This document shows positions 5,552 through 6,672 of a stretch of DNA of 6,672 bases, piece after piece. The notes under the pieces were generated by a model. It saw only the letters and a program-made list of their open reading frames with translations. It made no database searches and had not been told where the DNA came from. This DNA comes from Acetatifactor sp. (lineage in GTDB: Bacteria > Bacillota > Clostridia > Lachnospirales > Lachnospiraceae). The translations under genes were made by a program, and so were the position numbers. Within the stretch, counting starts at the first letter, position 1, and each line of letters begins with the position of its first letter. The stretch is taken from NCBI GenBank assembly GCA_016303085.1, contig JAEDMI010000135.1:1-6672 (forward strand). The letters are read 5' to 3'.

Positions 5552-6506
5552 AAAGGTTTCCGATGAGCAGTATCAAAAAACTTTCTCCTTCAAATTCAGG
5601 CAGTGGTTGGACGGGACAAAGGACCCTTTTCTGGATAACGTGGAGATGAAAAAACAGGAGAGTTTTCATGAAGATGAGGAGACCATCCATCAGCGAGAGG
5701 AAGACAAAAAGCATCTGACCGAAAAGGTATATGACCTGGAGCATAATGCAGAAGTCAGGATTTTCAGGAAAATTTACAGAGTATTCTGTGTCCTGTTCTG
5801 TACTTTTCTGGTGTTGATGCTATTGGTCGGCGTGTCTTATCTCCCCACCTTCGGAAGTGCGGACAATCCGGCGAACAACGAGGTAGCGGCCCGATATATC
5901 GAAAAGGGATTACAGGAGACGGGAGCCGTCAATATCGTGACAGGCATGATTTTGGATTACAGGGCATTCGATACCTTGGGAGAGTCCCATGTACTTTTTA
6001 TTGCAACCTGTACGGTATTGATTCTGCTGAGGCTTGACAGAAAAGAAGACAAAATCGCCTATGAGGCGGATGACAGATCACATGAACCGAAAAATGATGT
6101 GATACTTCAGACCGTGGCGCGTATCCTGGTGCCTCCCATCTTTATCTTTGGCTGTTATATCATATTGGCAGGGCATCTTGGGCCGGGGGGCGGTTTTTCC
6201 GGCGGCGCCGTCATCGGAGCCGGTTTGATTCTGTATCTGAATGCCTTCGGCTTTGCGAAAACAGAAAAGTTCTTTATTGCGAAGACCTATCGTCGCATGT
6301 GCTTTGGAGCGCTGGCGTGTTATAGCATTGCAAAGAGTTATTCCTTTTACACCGGTGCCAACCATATCGAAAGTATCATACCGCTTGGCACACCCGGGGC
6401 AATCTTGAGCAGCGGGCTGATTCTGTTGCTGAATATCTGTGTGGGAATTGTGGTAGCGGGAACCATGTATACCTTTTACTGTATGTTCCGTAAGGGAGGA
6501 TATTAA
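5544..6506 (+). CDS. mrpB: MbhE-like/MnhB fusion antiporter subunit B
   Basis: Membrane subunit of the Mrp antiporter, 320 residues, with three parts. Residues 1-75 are a hydrophilic, highly charged, probably cytoplasmic extension (many Glu/Lys/Asp, helix-prone around 40-70) that I do not recognise. Residues 76-165 resemble MbhE, the last piece of classical MrpA: a span at about 78-98, a loop, then ILDYRAFDTLGESHV (136-150) leading into a second span. Residues 183-316 are the MnhB domain, with LVPPIFIFGCYIILAGH, the GHLGPGGGFSGGAV signature (210-223) and spans near 193-210, 218-236, 252-268 and 285-312. Classical MrpB is about 140 residues and holds only the last part, so this is a fusion relative to that layout. 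Glu147 in DTLGE is the conserved acidic residue of the MbhE block. It overlaps the previous gene by 8 bases, and mrpC starts 1 base after its stop. Confidence 0.88.
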   Translation: MSKKVSDEQYQKTFSFKFRQWLDGTKDPFLDNVEMKKQESFHEDEETIHQREEDKKHLTEKVYDLEHNAEVRIFRKIYRVFCVLFCTFLVLMLLVGVSYLPTFGSADNPANNEVAARYIEKGLQETGAVNIVTGMILDYRAFDTLGESHVLFIATCTVLILLRLDRKEDKIAYEADDRSHEPKNDVILQTVARILVPPIFIFGCYIILAGHLGPGGGFSGGAVIGAGLILYLNAFGFAKTEKFFIAKTYRRMCFGALACYSIAKSYSFYTGANHIESIIPLGTPGAILSSGLILLLNICVGIVVAGTMYTFYCMFRKGGY

Positions 6507-6507
6507 G

Positions 6508-6672
6508 ATGGATTTCTCCAATCTTTTAAACAATTATCCGGAAGCTGTGGCAATGATTCTGTTTGGAATCGGTTTTTTCAATCTGCTGCTGCAGAAAAAT
6601 CTGATTAAGAAGATAATCGGTCTGAATATTATGGATACAGCAACCTATCTTTTTCTGGCATTGAAGGGATAT
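6508..6672 (+). CDS. mrpC: Na+/H+ antiporter subunit C (MrpC/MnhC), 3' truncated by the window
   Basis: The first 55 codons of a NuoK-like subunit C are visible and the reading frame is open to the right edge. The protein starts MDFSNLLNNYPEAVAMILF. A first hydrophobic span lies at about 12-30, then LLQKNLIKKIIGLNIMDTATYLF, which matches the conserved NL.R.IIGL..L turn of MrpC/NuoK (basic residues before IIGLN) and the start of span 2. GGAGGA at 6495-6500 stands 7 bases before the ATG, and the gene starts 1 base after the mrpB stop. In known Mrp complexes C bridges to the large NuoL/M-like subunits, which should follow beyond the edge. The truncation comes from the window, not from mutation. 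Confidence 0.88.
   Translation, partial: MDFSNLLNNYPEAVAMILFGIGFFNLLLQKNLIKKIIGLNIMDTATYLFLALKGY

Overview
This 6.7 kb window looks like ordinary chromosome from a Gram-positive anaerobe of class Clostridia, most likely a Lachnospiraceae relative. The evidence is moderate GC content, strong AAAGGAGG-type ribosome sites, short promoter-driven leaders with extended -10 boxes, an Hsp20 with the N-terminus MPSIFGENLFDDF, and an Mrp antiporter operon in the split arrangement I associate with clostridia. The taxonomic call comes from recognising protein families, not from a marker gene. All genes are on the + strand, and no gene-free stretch reaches 300 bases.

Region 1 (1-1499) is a protein-quality pair: a small heat-shock protein (Hsp20) and a class B J-domain co-chaperone of the CbpA type, which has no zinc finger. 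A strong intrinsic terminator lies between them. Hsp20 would hold unfolded proteins, and the J-protein would deliver clients to DnaK, which is not in this window.

Region 2 (1500-3321) is a single-gene ABC exporter with fused membrane and ATPase domains, 586 residues long. It has its own promoter and all ATPase motifs are intact. Its substrate cannot be read from the sequence.

Region 3 (3322-3971) is a small, compact member of the cytidylate kinase-like family. It has its own promoter and is closed by an intrinsic terminator. Its real start is at 3427, because an upstream in-frame ATG lies inside the -10 box.

Region 4 (3972-6672, continuing past the right edge) is the start of an Mrp-type multisubunit cation/proton antiporter operon. 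Its order is mrpE, mrpF, mrpG, an MbhD-like gene, a fused MbhE-like/MnhB gene, then mrpC (cut off). From mrpF onward the genes overlap or nearly touch. The C-terminal part of the classical MrpA is not attached to an ND5-like domain here. It is split: the MbhD part is a free gene and the MbhE part is fused in front of MrpB behind a charged N-terminal extension of about 75 residues. The large proton-channel subunits (MrpA/MrpD, NuoL/M-like) are expected just downstream.

I found no CRISPR array, mobile element, tRNA, rRNA, riboswitch or phage gene. The most interesting points are the domain rearrangement in the Mrp operon and the degenerate, shortened nucleotide-kinase-like protein. I do not see convincing evidence of an entirely undescribed system.
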